From assembly GCA_963971535.1 (NCBI GenBank), contig OZ020585.1, positions 28,016,749 through 28,080,748 of the forward strand: a DNA stretch of 64,000 nucleotides, given 5' to 3'. The DNA is from Notolepis coatsorum. Its lineage: Eukaryota; Chordata; Actinopteri; Aulopiformes; Paralepididae. A program made the translations under genes and the position numbers. Positions 33,902 through 45,037 of this stretch are shown one piece after another. The notes below the pieces were generated by a model. That model saw nothing but the letters and a program-made list of their open reading frames with translations, was not told where the DNA came from and did not search any database. Within the stretch, counting starts at the first letter, position 1, and every line of letters starts with the position of its first letter.

Positions 33902-35746
33902 TTAACACATTAGTTGCCAGCCGGATATGACGATTTATCGCTTGGATGCCACCACGTTAATCAATGGGAGGACGAGCACATTTGCGAACGCATAAACTAT
34001 ATCTTAAATTATGTGTCTAATACACCCGTCTTGTTTTTTCATCAGTATATTTCCGTTTTATACCGTTTTGAATACGAGTATAGTTTTGAAGATTTCGAGT
34101 GATTCCAGAAAAACCCGCGAAAATAGCTCTTTACTGGAATACACAAAACACGTTGTAATTTTTCGGCCTATTTATGAATCATTTTCAAATAAACGCTAGA
34201 TTATCCATAGTATATGTAAGGGATAATGTATAGCTACGAGGTCATTGTCGCAAAATAATTGACCGACACAGAGTTTAAAATACCGAGCCGCCTCGGCGAG
34301 GTGTTTTAAACGTCAGTGAAGGTCAATTATTTTGCGACAATGATCGAGTATAGCTATACATTATCCCGCTTATTACATGGCTAACTTACTAACAATATAC
34401 CTAATTCATTTTACATCGACTCGCAACACTGGTTCTGGCTGCGTTCTGGCTCCGCCCCCTGTCATCGCCGGCAGCAGAACACCGGCAGTGTCTAATTGCA
34501 CTGAAACAGTGTGTGTCAGTGGGCTTGATTGCGAACAGCTGCGCACAGCGGTCATTATTGTCCCACATCGGTCATTATTGTCTGATAATGACCGCTGTCG
34601 GGGGGCTATTGACCAATCACAAGCAAGCATTTCGGCGAATGTGAAAACGCCATGTAATAAGTAAGGGATAATGTATAGCTACGAGGTCATTGTCGCAAAA
34701 TAATTGACCGACACTGAGTTTAGAACACCGAGGCGCCTCGCAGAGGCTTTTTAAACGTAGTGTGAAGGTAAATTATTTTGCGACAATGACAGAGTATAGG
34801 CTATACATTATCCTGCTTATTACATGGCTAACTTACTAACAATATACCTAATTCATTTTACACCATCGACAAGATGAGATCAAATGCAGACGCAGTTGTT
34901 CTGTGGCTCTGTCAGCCCAAATAAAGTGATTATTATTATCGCCGGCAGCCGGCAGGTGTGTCTGATTGCACTGATGCAGTGTGTGTCAGTGGGCTTGATT
35001 GCTCCAGCTGCGAAAAGCAATAATCACCGGTGATTATTGCGCGTTGCCCATGGCAGCGGTCAGTTATCGAAAAATAATTCACCGCTGTCAGGGGCTATTG
35101 ACCAATCACAATCAAGCATTTCGGCGAATGTTAAAACGCCATGTAATAAGTGTACTTATGCACGCTAGAGAAGCGGGCTGAAAAATCGGTTATCTATGAC
35201 CTGGTCAGCGCTAACGTCATACACGCACACACATACACACACACACACACGTTGTGACCGCTGTGAAAAAACATCTGATTAACCCAAAACTGGTCAAATA
35301 GATTCCTTACCTCAGATCAGATGTTCTGCAAAAAGATGAATCCAATTCCTGATCGCCATTCCAAATATTTATCGCGTTTATTGATCCAACGTTATAGTCT
35401 GAAACGCATGACCCAAGTTGCTTCCAGCCTCGCCAGTGAATGTGTTAACACGACACTGCTTTCCAGAGGTGGGTCAAACCCTGGGGCGGAGTTTTTTTCT
35501 GATGCATTTTCCCATCGACTCCAATCCAATGATGTGCATTACCATCCGGGAGACGATAGGGGGCGGTATTTGCCCTTTTTGAGCTCAGAGCCATTCCCAA
35601 TGATAATGTCAGGCTGGACGGATGAAAAATGAATGAATATCGCTAATAAAAGAAATAACGATTAAATAACGAGAAATCTCGTTGTTGGCAACCAACGCTT
35701 GGCGGCCAACAATGAGATATCTCGTTGTTGGCACCCAATGTGTTAA
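33902..35746. mobile_element. piggyBac-like MITE (copy B) with nested foldback dimer
   Basis: TTAA at 33902-33905 and 35743-35746 flanks CACATTAGTTGCCAGCC and, on the other strand, CACATTGGGTGCCAACAACG. Sequence near both ends matches the element at 24919-25834 in the inverse orientation (for example AATAAACGCTAGAT and GGGAGACGATAGGGGG). Removing the inserted 34216-35150 block leaves about 900 bp, the size of copy A. There is no transposase. Confidence 0.85.
34216..35150. repeat. Tandem pair of foldback units
   Basis: Two units, 34216-34660 and 34661-35150, start GTAAGGGATAATGTATAGCT. Each has a hairpin built from GTCATTGTCGCAAAATAATT and its complement, followed by TTATTACATGGCTAACTTAC, and ends AAAACGCCATGTAATAAG. 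The units have diverged in the middle (34.43-34.62 versus 34.86-35.10 kb). The pair lies wholly inside the piggyBac-like MITE copy B. Confidence 0.88.
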
Positions 35747-36990
35747 AGGTATAATGAGTAGATATTGAGAATGATCCTAAAAAACAGTGTATAGACTTAT
35801 ACAAATATACAGTAACCCCTCTCAATCGTCACTTATGACCCACTAGAAGTGTGTAGCGGTGGCTGTGTCTTCTGGGTGTCATGCTTTGGAGAGTGTGTGC
35901 ACGTTATGTGCATGTATCCCCTCCCTACTTGCCATTTCCCCACGTGGAATGCACCTGATAGGATGAACACGCTGCTAGTGGGCAGTCCATGGTTCTCTGC
36001 TCCCTTCAAAAGGAAAATGGCTTGTTCGCTTGTCAACTTTATCCTTTTCTACCTAAAGTTGAACTAAAATATATGTCAGACAATATTTTTAGTAGTAAGT
36101 TTGATATGATAGTGCTAGATCTGGAGTAATGTTTGATCTGCAGTGCATATTTGATCTGACGCTCTGACTATAATGTATTCCTATACACAAAGCTATAATT
36201 TAGTCTTTAATTACATCTATCCGCAAGACATTCTCCCCAAATCCTACTAGGATTTTGTCTTGTTCAGATGTGTTTTGGCAAACCTCAGTCTGGCTTTCTT
36301 GTGTGTCTCTCTCAGCAGTGGGGTCCTTCTGGGTCATCTACTGTAACATAGAACTCCCTTTCACTGAGTTGACAACGCATAGTTGAAACGCTTGTGTGTG
36401 AAGGTCGGCTTGAAGCTGTTTTGCAGTTGTCTGAGGTTCTTTTTCCACCACTACAATCTTTGTATAATCAACTTCTATATTATGATTCTGTATTGAATTG
36501 TGGCCACTGGCCACGTCCACTGAGGTTTGGCTACAGTGTCATCTGCCTTACATTTCTTTTGATAACATAGCGCATGGTGAACAAAGGTTTCTGCAGATGG
36601 ACTTGTAGCCTATAGTAGCAGTAGAGATTGCCCATGCTTTGCTACTGTCGTCTGTCTGACCTCCTCAGACAATTCCCTGCCTTTTTTCCTCTCCGTGCTC
36701 AGTGTGGTACATGCAGTGACGCAAAGCAGCAGAACGAGTGCTTTTCTCCATTCAACCTGGTTGAATGAGTGATTATTGGATTGCAGGCTCCTGTGACTCA
36801 CCACAGATGTCGCTTTACCCCACCTGGGTGACAACAGTAGCCCAGTACTGAGTGCAAACAACAGTGCATACAACAAAATAACCACAGACAGTGGCGTTTT
36901 GATGCCTGCCAGTGAGAGCTAGCAAGGTTCAAGTGTTTTACATTCAGTAAATGTCCTTCCCCAGCATGCAGCAGCAGATATCATGCTACC
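35747..36990. other. Unassigned DNA
   Basis: Short ORFs on both strands lack recognisable domains. No repeat termini were found. Confidence 0.35.
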
Positions 36991-37303
36991 TTAAAGGAAC
37001 ACGCCAACATTTTGGGAAATTAGTTTACCGTCTTCTCCAGAGAGAGACAAAAAGATAGATACCAGTTTCCTCTCTGTGCGTTCTGGCTGCATGTTAGCCT
37101 AGCTTAGCATAATGAATGGAAGCGGACATGGCCGGTTAGCCCCTCGGGCCATGTCCGCTTCCATTCATTGCGCTAAGCTAGGCTAACATTCAGCCATATA
37201 GCCTTCTACTGAACGCACAGAGAGAAAACTGGTATCTATCTTCTTGTCTCTCTCTGTAGAAGACGATAAGCTAATTTCCCAAAATGTTGGCGTGTTCTTT
37301 TAA
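36991..37303. mobile_element. TTAA-flanked palindromic MITE (copy 2)
   Basis: TTAA at 36991-36994 and 37300-37303 flanks near-perfect foldback arms: AGGAACACGCCAACATTTTG outside, GATACCAGTTTCCTCTCTG and GAATGGAAGCGGACATGGCC inside. It is the same family as 12624-12956, with better preserved pairing. There is no ORF. Confidence 0.88.
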
Positions 37304-38239
37304 ATATCATGTAGAGAGCAGCACGGCCACTAGTCACTAAGAGCCCCTTGCAAGCTGTGGGTAGTGAGGCTAATTACCATCCCCAGAGCCCCCGGTGGGG
37401 CTAAAAATAAGTCATTGTGGTAATAACACAACTTACAGTCGAAAGCTCCACCTTTTCCGGCAGCGTCTCAGCAAACTCTTGGAAGCTGTGTAGAGTCTTT
37501 ACTGCAAAACTGCTTTCATGCTTCCCCTCTCAAGCCAGGCATTCATCCATTCAATCTTTATTTCATCTCGAAAGATCATTGAGAGCAATCCCTCATTTAC
37601 AATGACGTCGACAAGTATAGCACATAATAAATACAAAAAACAATATAGAAACAAAAAAGTCAATCAATTAACAATTCAAATGTATTAAAAGTTTAAAACA
37701 ACTGCAAACTGAGGTGAAACGGTTATCTATTATTAGATTTAAGTACAAACTCTGGCTTAAGCGTAAGCCAATCACCAGAGCGAGGATAATAAGGTCCAGA
37801 GTTCCAGTCCAGTAATGAAGTGATGTCGGGTGGAAGATCATCAATAATGGCTTTATACTGAAACAGATGCCAGGGCAAGTTATGTCTCTCTACCAGAGAG
37901 GACCACCCATCTTTATCATACAAGATACAATGATGAGCACCATAACTGCCGATAATAAACCTGAGCCTGAAATCCAAAGGCTTTAGAGTGGAAGAGGGGG
38001 GGGGGGGATTCAAATGATAGCCTATTGTATTGAATGGTTGGTTATGAGAACTTGTGTAAGTAGGAGTGATGTAAATCTAATATGTATATCAACCTAGAGC
38101 AACTTTCTAGTTAACTCAAAATAAGTCACTGTGACTAAATAGAAAATAAATAAATGATCATGATTATATCACCGAACAATAGTGTCTGGGATATATTATG
38201 GATTCACGCCGCCGCAGTCGATTCTACACGTGAATGTGA
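37304..38239. other. Unassigned DNA with a likely LINE-tail remnant
   Basis: About 37553-37640 reads CAATCTTTATTTCATCTCG followed by CATTGAGAGCAATCCCTCAT, as an antisense LINE or transcript 3' end might. A 96-codon minus-strand ORF (37723-38013) follows without recognisable domains. A G-run lies at about 37997-38008. Confidence 0.35.
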
Positions 38240-38391
38240 TAACTTCATTTGCGGTGCACATACATGATCCCTAAAGGATGAACTTGATTTTGATGACCCC
38301 ATGATCTTTCCTGAATTTGTGTATCTTGAATAGCTTTTATTCTAACCTTTTTTATTCTAAAGTTTTCTGTTCACATTCATGACCCCTAGAG

Positions 38392-38694
38392 CAGTGGTTC
38401 TCAAACTACGGGTCGTGACCCAAATTGGGGTCGCGGGTAGGTGACATGTAAAAAAGTCAAATAAGAAAGATTTACATTAAAAAAAAGAAAAAAATCCGGC
38501 AACATGTGTATTGATAACATAGTGCTGTAATTAAATGTTCTAATAAATATGCATGATCAAGTTCAACAACGTGTGCTTTTATTTTGATATTCCTTAATTC
38601 CACGTTGAAATTACGCTATACATTAAGTGTGGGGTCCCCAAAAAGAATCCTAAATAAAATGGGGTCGCGGTATGAAAATGTTTGAGAACCCCTG
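38392..38694. mobile_element. hAT (Charlie-like) MITE
   Basis: The termini are CAGTGGTTCTCAAACTACGG and, on the opposite strand, CAGGGGTTCTCAAACATTTT. The perfect 8-bp duplication CCCTAGAG (38384-38391 and 38695-38702) defines a 303-bp element. CAGTGGTTCTCAAA is the well-known terminal motif of Charlie-type hAT elements. There is no ORF. Confidence 0.95.
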
Positions 38695-39038
38695 CCCTAG
38701 AGGAAGAAGCCTATTACATTTGGTGACCCCATGACCTTTCCTCTAGTGCCACCATCAGGCCAAACATCAGACCTATGAAGTCTGCCCTATTGGAATTAGT
38801 GCCATCTTGAATTTTTGGAAGAACACTTTTTACCCCGACTTCCCCTAACCTGTTCACCTGATTCTCACCAAACAAACATCTTTAAATGTGTCATTTAGAT
38901 AATAGAGGCATGGAAGGTTCATGAAGTAATTTTTCTTCCAGCATGGCTGCCTGTAACATTGCAACGGGATGGGTCAATGATTGCTGTGTACAAAACAACA
39001 AGAAATATATCAACAAAAACATAATAATTTGGTGTCTT

Positions 39039-39512
39039 TTTCTTTTTATCCACTTTTTCTCCCCTTTTTCTATTTTTCTCCCATCCCAATTACCCACTGT
39101 GCCAATTCTCCCCTCCCCTGTCTTGAACGTTGCTCGCATATACCCCCCACTGGCCGGTTGTAGGGAGGATAGAAGCCTTGCATCACGTGTCCCCTCCGAT
39201 ACACGAGGAGGCAGCCTGTCACATCTTTTCAATTGCCAGCGCGGACTGTCATTGGCGAGGTGTAACGTGTGGGAGGCTCACACTACCCCCGCCATTTCCT
39301 GTCTCTGCTGTGCAGGCGTCCCCAACCGACCTGTAGGAGTCGCTGTCCACAACGTCCAGATTACCACCCATCGACTTCCACCCACTAACTCTGCCAATTG
39401 AGTTAGTATGACGACTGGCCCAAGCCGGAGGCAACGCCGACAGCCGGAGTCGAACCCGGTGTCTCTTGCGTTGGTGACGAGCGCAATGTCCGCTGCGCCA
39501 CCCAGCCGCCCC
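39039..39512 (-). mobile_element. tRNA-derived SINE (copy 2)
   Basis: On the minus strand it starts GGGGCGGCTGGGTGGCGCAG (A box) with GGGTTCGACTCCGG (B box) and has the same body as the other two copies. It ends in an A-rich tail at 39039. A perfect 16-bp duplication AATAATTTGGTGTCTT (39023-39038 and 39513-39528) flanks it, so it inserted recently by LINE-type retroposition into the dispersed repeat. Confidence 0.95.
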
Positions 39513-39916
39513 AATAATTTGGTGTCTTATTATTTTTTTGAAAGTGGTTACCAATGGTTACAGGCAGCCATGCTGGAAGAAAGAGAACTACACAAACATT
39601 CTGTGCAAGGGGTATACTGATTGGCCAGACCATATGACCATATAATTCAATCAGTTTTGGAAAAACGCATGGCAAACAGGAAGTGATTCGTTACTTGTCT
39701 GATTTACACCAAACTTACTCCACCAAATATGTTTGCAAGGAGGCCTGAGTCATCTGGCCTCATGGTGTCGCTATTATCATAAAACTAAAAACATGAACTA
39801 CTGCTCGACGGTTCGGATTAGGGGCATGGTCAAAAAGTGGATTGAGAATTTGGGCCGTTCGGGGAATACCCACTTTCTATAAACACAACTTTAATTTTGA
39901 TAAATGATAAATATTT

Positions 39917-40387
39917 GGGGCGGCTAGGTGGCGCAGTGGGCAAGGCGCTCGCCACCAATGCAGGAGATGCTGGGTTCGAGCCCAGCTCTCCGCATTGCTA
40001 TCAGCTTGGCTGGTCGTTCATACTAACACAATTGGCAGTGTTAGGGGTGGGAAAGCTGATGGGTGGGGATCGGACGTTGTGGACAGCGACTCCTACAGGT
40101 CGGTTGGTGCGCCTGCGCAGCTGAATCAGGAAGCGACGGGGGCGGCGTGTCCCTCCCACGCAGACCCCCGCCGCTGAGAGATCGCGCTGTGCAGGTGAAA
40201 AGATGCGACGGCTACTTCCTCGAGTGCCGGAGGGGACACGTGATGCGAGGCTTCGTCCACATTGCAGCCGGCTTGTGGGAGGCATGGCCTAACAGCGTTC
40301 GAGACAGGGGAGGGTAGAATTGGACGATACGAAATTGGGATGGGAGAAAAATAGAAAATGGGAGAACAAAGTAGATACAAAAAAAAA
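39917..40387 (+). mobile_element. tRNA-derived SINE (copy 3)
   Basis: It starts GGGGCGGCTAGGTGGCGCAG, has the B box GGGTTCGAGCCCAG, and carries the family body (CACAATTGGCAGTGTTAG, GCGACTCCTACAGGTCGGTT) with a GGGATGGGAGAAAAATAG then A-rich end. A perfect 18-bp duplication GATAAATGATAAATATTT (39899-39916 and 40388-40405) flanks it. Confidence 0.95.
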
Positions 40388-40405
40388 GATAAATGATAAA
40401 TATTT

Positions 40406-41943
40406 CTAAGTTGTCAAATAAGCTTAATATTTAGAAAATAACTTGTCACATTCCAAAGCAAACATTTCTGGTTTATAGCAAAAGACTGTCAAGATTTCCA
40501 TCTTCATACTATCTAAATATTTCAAATAGCAGTCTAACATGTTAACCTCTTTCATCGTGTGTATCACACTCTGAAGTGAACATTTTATTACACTGAAACT
40601 GGACATTTTTCACATTGAGAATGACTAATAGATTTATTAGTATATCTTTTATATTTTCATTGGAAAGTGCTTTAAAATAGTACAGCAAAATTGTTCAGGG
40701 ATTTGTAGTCTTCAGAGGAATCGTGTCCTACTCTAAATCTTACTCCAGAGAATAGAAGATAAATGAGCGAGCTGTCTGGGAAACAGGCAGAATATTTGGC
40801 GGCCGTTTCTCTGTAAATATTGCTTTAGTTTGTTTTAGCTTCCTCCACAAAATAAACATTTTACATATTGAGTAAATTATACTTCTCTGACCTGTACATT
40901 GTTTGATAGCATGTGAACGTGTCTTTAGCCTCCTTGCATGATCGGTCCAAAGAGATCACCCTTGGAAAGAAAGGAGTGGAAGTCCCCTCTGTTGAGTTTG
41001 TGTCCTTAATAAAATGCACCATTTGTGACTGCCGTCAGATCTAATTGTGCTTCACAGAGGAACCTTTAGTGTGGACAACCACTATGAACCCCTAACTGTG
41101 CTGTGGTGGTTATCCACCACCAAGTTATCATTACTCTCAGGACCCAAGACCTAATCATAAGGTAAACAATGTCAATTTGACATGTAGATTGTACGACCTT
41201 GAACTACCCAAATGTTGTTAGCAAGTGGATGATCCCAGATCAGGGCCCGTCGACAATGACATTGCGATGTGCGATGCTTAAGTCAACAGGATGATCCAGG
41301 AAATAAATACTTGTGCAAATCAGGTCCTGCACATCGGACAGTAGGCAAAAGTGTGATCGCCGCTGTGCTCAGACAAGGCAACAGGGAGATACCACAGGAC
41401 TCTCCCCTGTCCACTCTCAAAGCTGATGGAAAACCAAAGAGATGTAGCAATAAATGACAAGAGGACATGTAAAATCTCTCCTTACAGATGTTTGTGGAAA
41501 GAGTATAATGGCAAGTTGATAGGTCATAACTGAGTACCAGACCTTGTAACAGGAGGCAGATTGTAACCGCTCGCACACTGTTCCCGTGGGAGCCGGCAGT
41601 GTGTGCAAGCTAAGCTGTTACTCCAACCAATTCCATTTTAACATATTAGTGTTTCTCAAACACCTACGCCCCGGGATTACACGACAAGGAAGCTTTTACA
41701 CGTCCGTATTGTAAACCTCGCAGTTTGGTCAGGTGTTGACCAGGCAGAAAAACCTACACGAGTGAGTCTTGAAAAAGACACAGCCTCGATGGCAAGCTGG
41801 AAATGCCTCCATGGGTCAGCGGTATTTATTGATGCCATCTGTTCCAGGTTAAAGGGCCACAGAAGGTACAAGTACATATGGAAGTCTCTTTTCACAGTAG
41901 AGGGGGCTTTTCCTCCACGACTGCGGATATCCAGGGCATGAAC

Positions 41944-42014
<71 letters not shown>

Positions 42015-44735
42015 CACCCCCGGCCCCCCCCCCTTCTCCCGTACCACATGCCCGCCGCTCTCCCGCCTTTTCACTCCCGAGTCGTCGCGCATGTCGAGTG
42101 ACAGCCGTCCGTCGAGATTTATCAGGTAGGATTTATGTTTTTAGCTGCCCGGGGCCGCGGCGCTCAGTAGTCGGGGCTCTCTGCAGGCAGTGTTTTTCTT
42201 CCTGCACATTCTTATTAGTTTAGTTTATTACTGCAGCACGTCTGGTGAGGTCATTTATGACCGATCATGGTGGTATGACAAACTCATTTATAACAGTGAG
42301 GCTTCAGCACGTCGGATGAGGTCACTCATGCCTTCCACCACTCTGCCCCACTGCCCAGACACCCCGGCTAAATAGGTAATGAAATCATCTGTTTGTCTGT
42401 GTGTTTGTGTAGGAATACGATGGACTGGGGAATCAGTGTTGTTGCGGTGGGATTGCCGGCTGGGGGGCCATTTCACACTCTGCCGAGCCTCCTATTCTCC
42501 TGCAGTCGATAAACACCGTGGAGATGATATGGGAGCGGGCAGCAGGTTGGGAGCAGATGTTGTCAATCCCTATCTACAAGGGAGCGGAGGAGCAGAAAAC
42601 ATGTTGCATGAAGCAATCATTACCATCCACTGTCAATCATCATAACTCCCGCCCCTATTCCTTTCAAAATTGGGATAACGTGATTGGCTCGAATAGTTTG
42701 TGCCATAAAGTTTAGTTCCACCCACATCTGCACATCTGGAGTTATGAAACTTTTTCTTCCTCCCTTCTCATTTGTTAAAAAAGAAAAAAGCAAACAAAAA
42801 AAACAGAGGCCGAGGAGATGTTGAAGGGTAATTAGCAGCACTAAGCGGCATGTGTGTGCGAGCCACGGCGCAGGCAGGTTCCCCGCTGGTATTGAACTTG
42901 TGACCCCGATCCCAAAGGGGGATGTTCAGACTAAGATAGAGGGCAGCAGAGAGATTCTGACATGCTTGTGGAACCTGTGTGGTCTCCAGAAATGCAACGT
43001 GGAGTCCAACACACACATTCAGGCCTTGGCGGAGACTTAAGCCCTGATTCATACTGAGGATCCATCTGGTAGAATACCCATCATTGTTATACCCAACCGC
43101 TGCAGCTAGGAGCCGGAGGAGAAACACACACACACAGAACGGCCCGCAGAATCTCAGGATGCGCGGCGCTGTCCAAAACGTCCGAATCCCAGATGATGAT
43201 GAAGATGCCGCATAATTTGCTTATTTTGAAAAGGAAATGTTCCCCCTCGATTAGATGTGTATATTTAACACTTTCAGAATGAAAAATTACAGTACAACTG
43301 GCAGTGTGTGAAGCGACGTGCAAAGGAAATGTATAAATACTGGTGCTTCTCCAAATATAACAAAAGGAACTGTGGTAAACCGCAAAGTCTTTTTTTATCA
43401 ATATACTGTAGGAAATAGAAATCTGACTTTCTTCACTTTACCCAAAATGTTTCTGCTCATCCAAATGTCATGCGCGTACGGAAGTCAGACATTCAATATT
43501 TCTACAGGAACATTTTACACAACACATCAGTGAAGGGTGAGATGTGATTCTGATGTGGCAAATTATCCGTCTGCGCTTTTCGAAATCATATAACCCGCCG
43601 TATTTACTTGTTGAGAGAACAACTCAAATATTTGTTTTTATCGAGAGGGAGATTCAATTGCACCCGCATGGTTTGCATTTAGAGGCTCTGTGGAAATTCT
43701 GCTATTGTGAAAGTGGAGACGGTGGGCTTTTCTCACAGGGACTTCAATACGCATTCGCTATTCTGCTGTCGCAAAAACATAATGAGTCTCATATCTCTGT
43801 GGCGACGTCTCACTACTGGGCATGGGGCGCAAGCGACAACAAGGAAATGTTACTCATCATTCCATAAAAGTGGATCGTACCCAGACTCTTAGCAGATATT
43901 TATGTTTTATGAGAACCAGTCTCCCGGTTTCAACCGAAACAGAGTCGGTGCTGGGGTGTCTTTTACCAGCCCTGAATGAAGGCAGCTGAAGTGGATTAGG
44001 CTAAACGTCCTTGGGAGAAGGAAAAAAAAGGGCCCACCGCAAGAGTGATGGAAAAAATTCACAGCCCAACACTGGCCGCTTGGTGTGTTCCAATGGATAT
44101 GCGTGTACCCCGCAGTTGGTCATCTCCTTTTGCATGCAACAATCACATTTAACTGTCTCTTAGTAGGGATTAGCAATCATATTGAATAAGTGCTGACACA
44201 ATTATAATGGTACAGTATACAAAATTGGAACTTATGTTCAAGATTAGTTCAAGAGTCTTGGGTTGCAAAGTGCTCTGTTCCTCAATTGAGTCAATTATTT
44301 GCCATTTTCTCCACAAATTCCCCCTGATCCCCCTCCCCTTCTCACAGTTTTTGACACCAATAGTCTGTTTTAAACCTGGATTTCTTGGTTGAGTAAAACC
44401 CTCAGACGTAGTAAAGAAGCCGACGTCAGGTAAAGAGATAAGCACCGACAAGCCTCCTCTGTGTCTGTTTACTTCTGGAGGGCAGCTGTTGGAAGCGGAC
44501 ACTTTCCATTTGCGTCGGGCCAGCAGCAGGGGTCAGTGGCTGGGGACAGGCGGACTATTGTGCGTCCCGCTGAAGACAGATGTCAAGGTCGGCAGCACTA
44601 AGGTAAGAGCTGCATTGTCAGCAGCTGGTGGAGAGAGAGGGTCCTCCAGGTCCTGGACTGAGACCGTGATGCTGTGTGTTCCACGAGACATCGCCGTGCG
44701 GTGGGGCCAGATTGAGGCAGAGGGTTTTGAAATAC
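40406..44735. other. Low-repeat DNA, no gene recognised
   Basis: Apart from the (TC)n tract at 41945-42011 no repeat termini were found. A G/C-rich patch with CG dinucleotides lies at about 42.02-42.18 kb. ORFs are short, on both strands, and lack recognisable domains. Unseen short exons cannot be excluded. Confidence 0.35.
41945..42011. repeat. (TC)n microsatellite
   Basis: An uninterrupted TC tract of about 67 bp followed by a C-rich patch. Ser-Leu and Arg-Glu ORFs through it are repeat artefacts. Confidence 0.97.
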
Positions 44736-45037
44736 TTAAAGGTAGGATCTGTAACGTCGTCAAACAGTGACCTCTATAGGCGAAAGATGACAACATGGTA
44801 CTTTGTTTACAGTTGTTGTGTGGATTGGATTTCAGTTGGTATAGGGGAGGGGTTACTACTGCTGGCCACACCTCAGGCTCTACCAAGAAATGTCTGGAGA
44901 AATTCACAGTATAATATGTTTCTAAAGTCCAACCCACAGATCAGAAATTGACAAAAAGTGCAATACCAAGTGGAGCACTTTCTGCCTATAGAGGTCGCTG
45001 TTTGGCGGCATTACAGATTGTAATGTACCACCTTTAA
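44736..45037. mobile_element. TTAA-flanked TIR MITE
   Basis: TTAA at 44736-44739 and 45034-45037 flanks inverted ends. The left reads AGGTAGGATCTGTAACG with CAGTGACCTCTATAGGCG. The right, on the other strand, reads AGGTGGTACATTACAATC with CAGCGACCTCTATAGGCAG. The element is about 300 bp with no ORF. The TTAA target suggests piggyBac-type mobilisation. Confidence 0.8.

Larger units (their letters stand above)
38240..39840. repeat. Dispersed repeat, copy B, split by a hAT MITE and a SINE
   Basis: The pieces 38240-38391, 38703-39038 and 39529-39840 share blocks with 15.94-16.56 kb in inverted order (CACCTGATTCTCACCAAAC, AACAGGAAGTGATTCG, TCATAAAACTAAAAACATGA). GACCTTTCCTCTAGTGCCA occurs in direct order. 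Coding capacity and true ends were not found. Confidence 0.55.

Noticed and set aside
34216-35150. CRISPR-like or satellite array
   Set aside because: Only two long hairpin-bearing units are present, with no short spaced repeats, and the surroundings are eukaryotic mobile DNA.
38943-39401. 152-codon plus-strand ORF
   Set aside because: It lies mostly within the antisense of SINE copy 2 and starts in the dispersed repeat.
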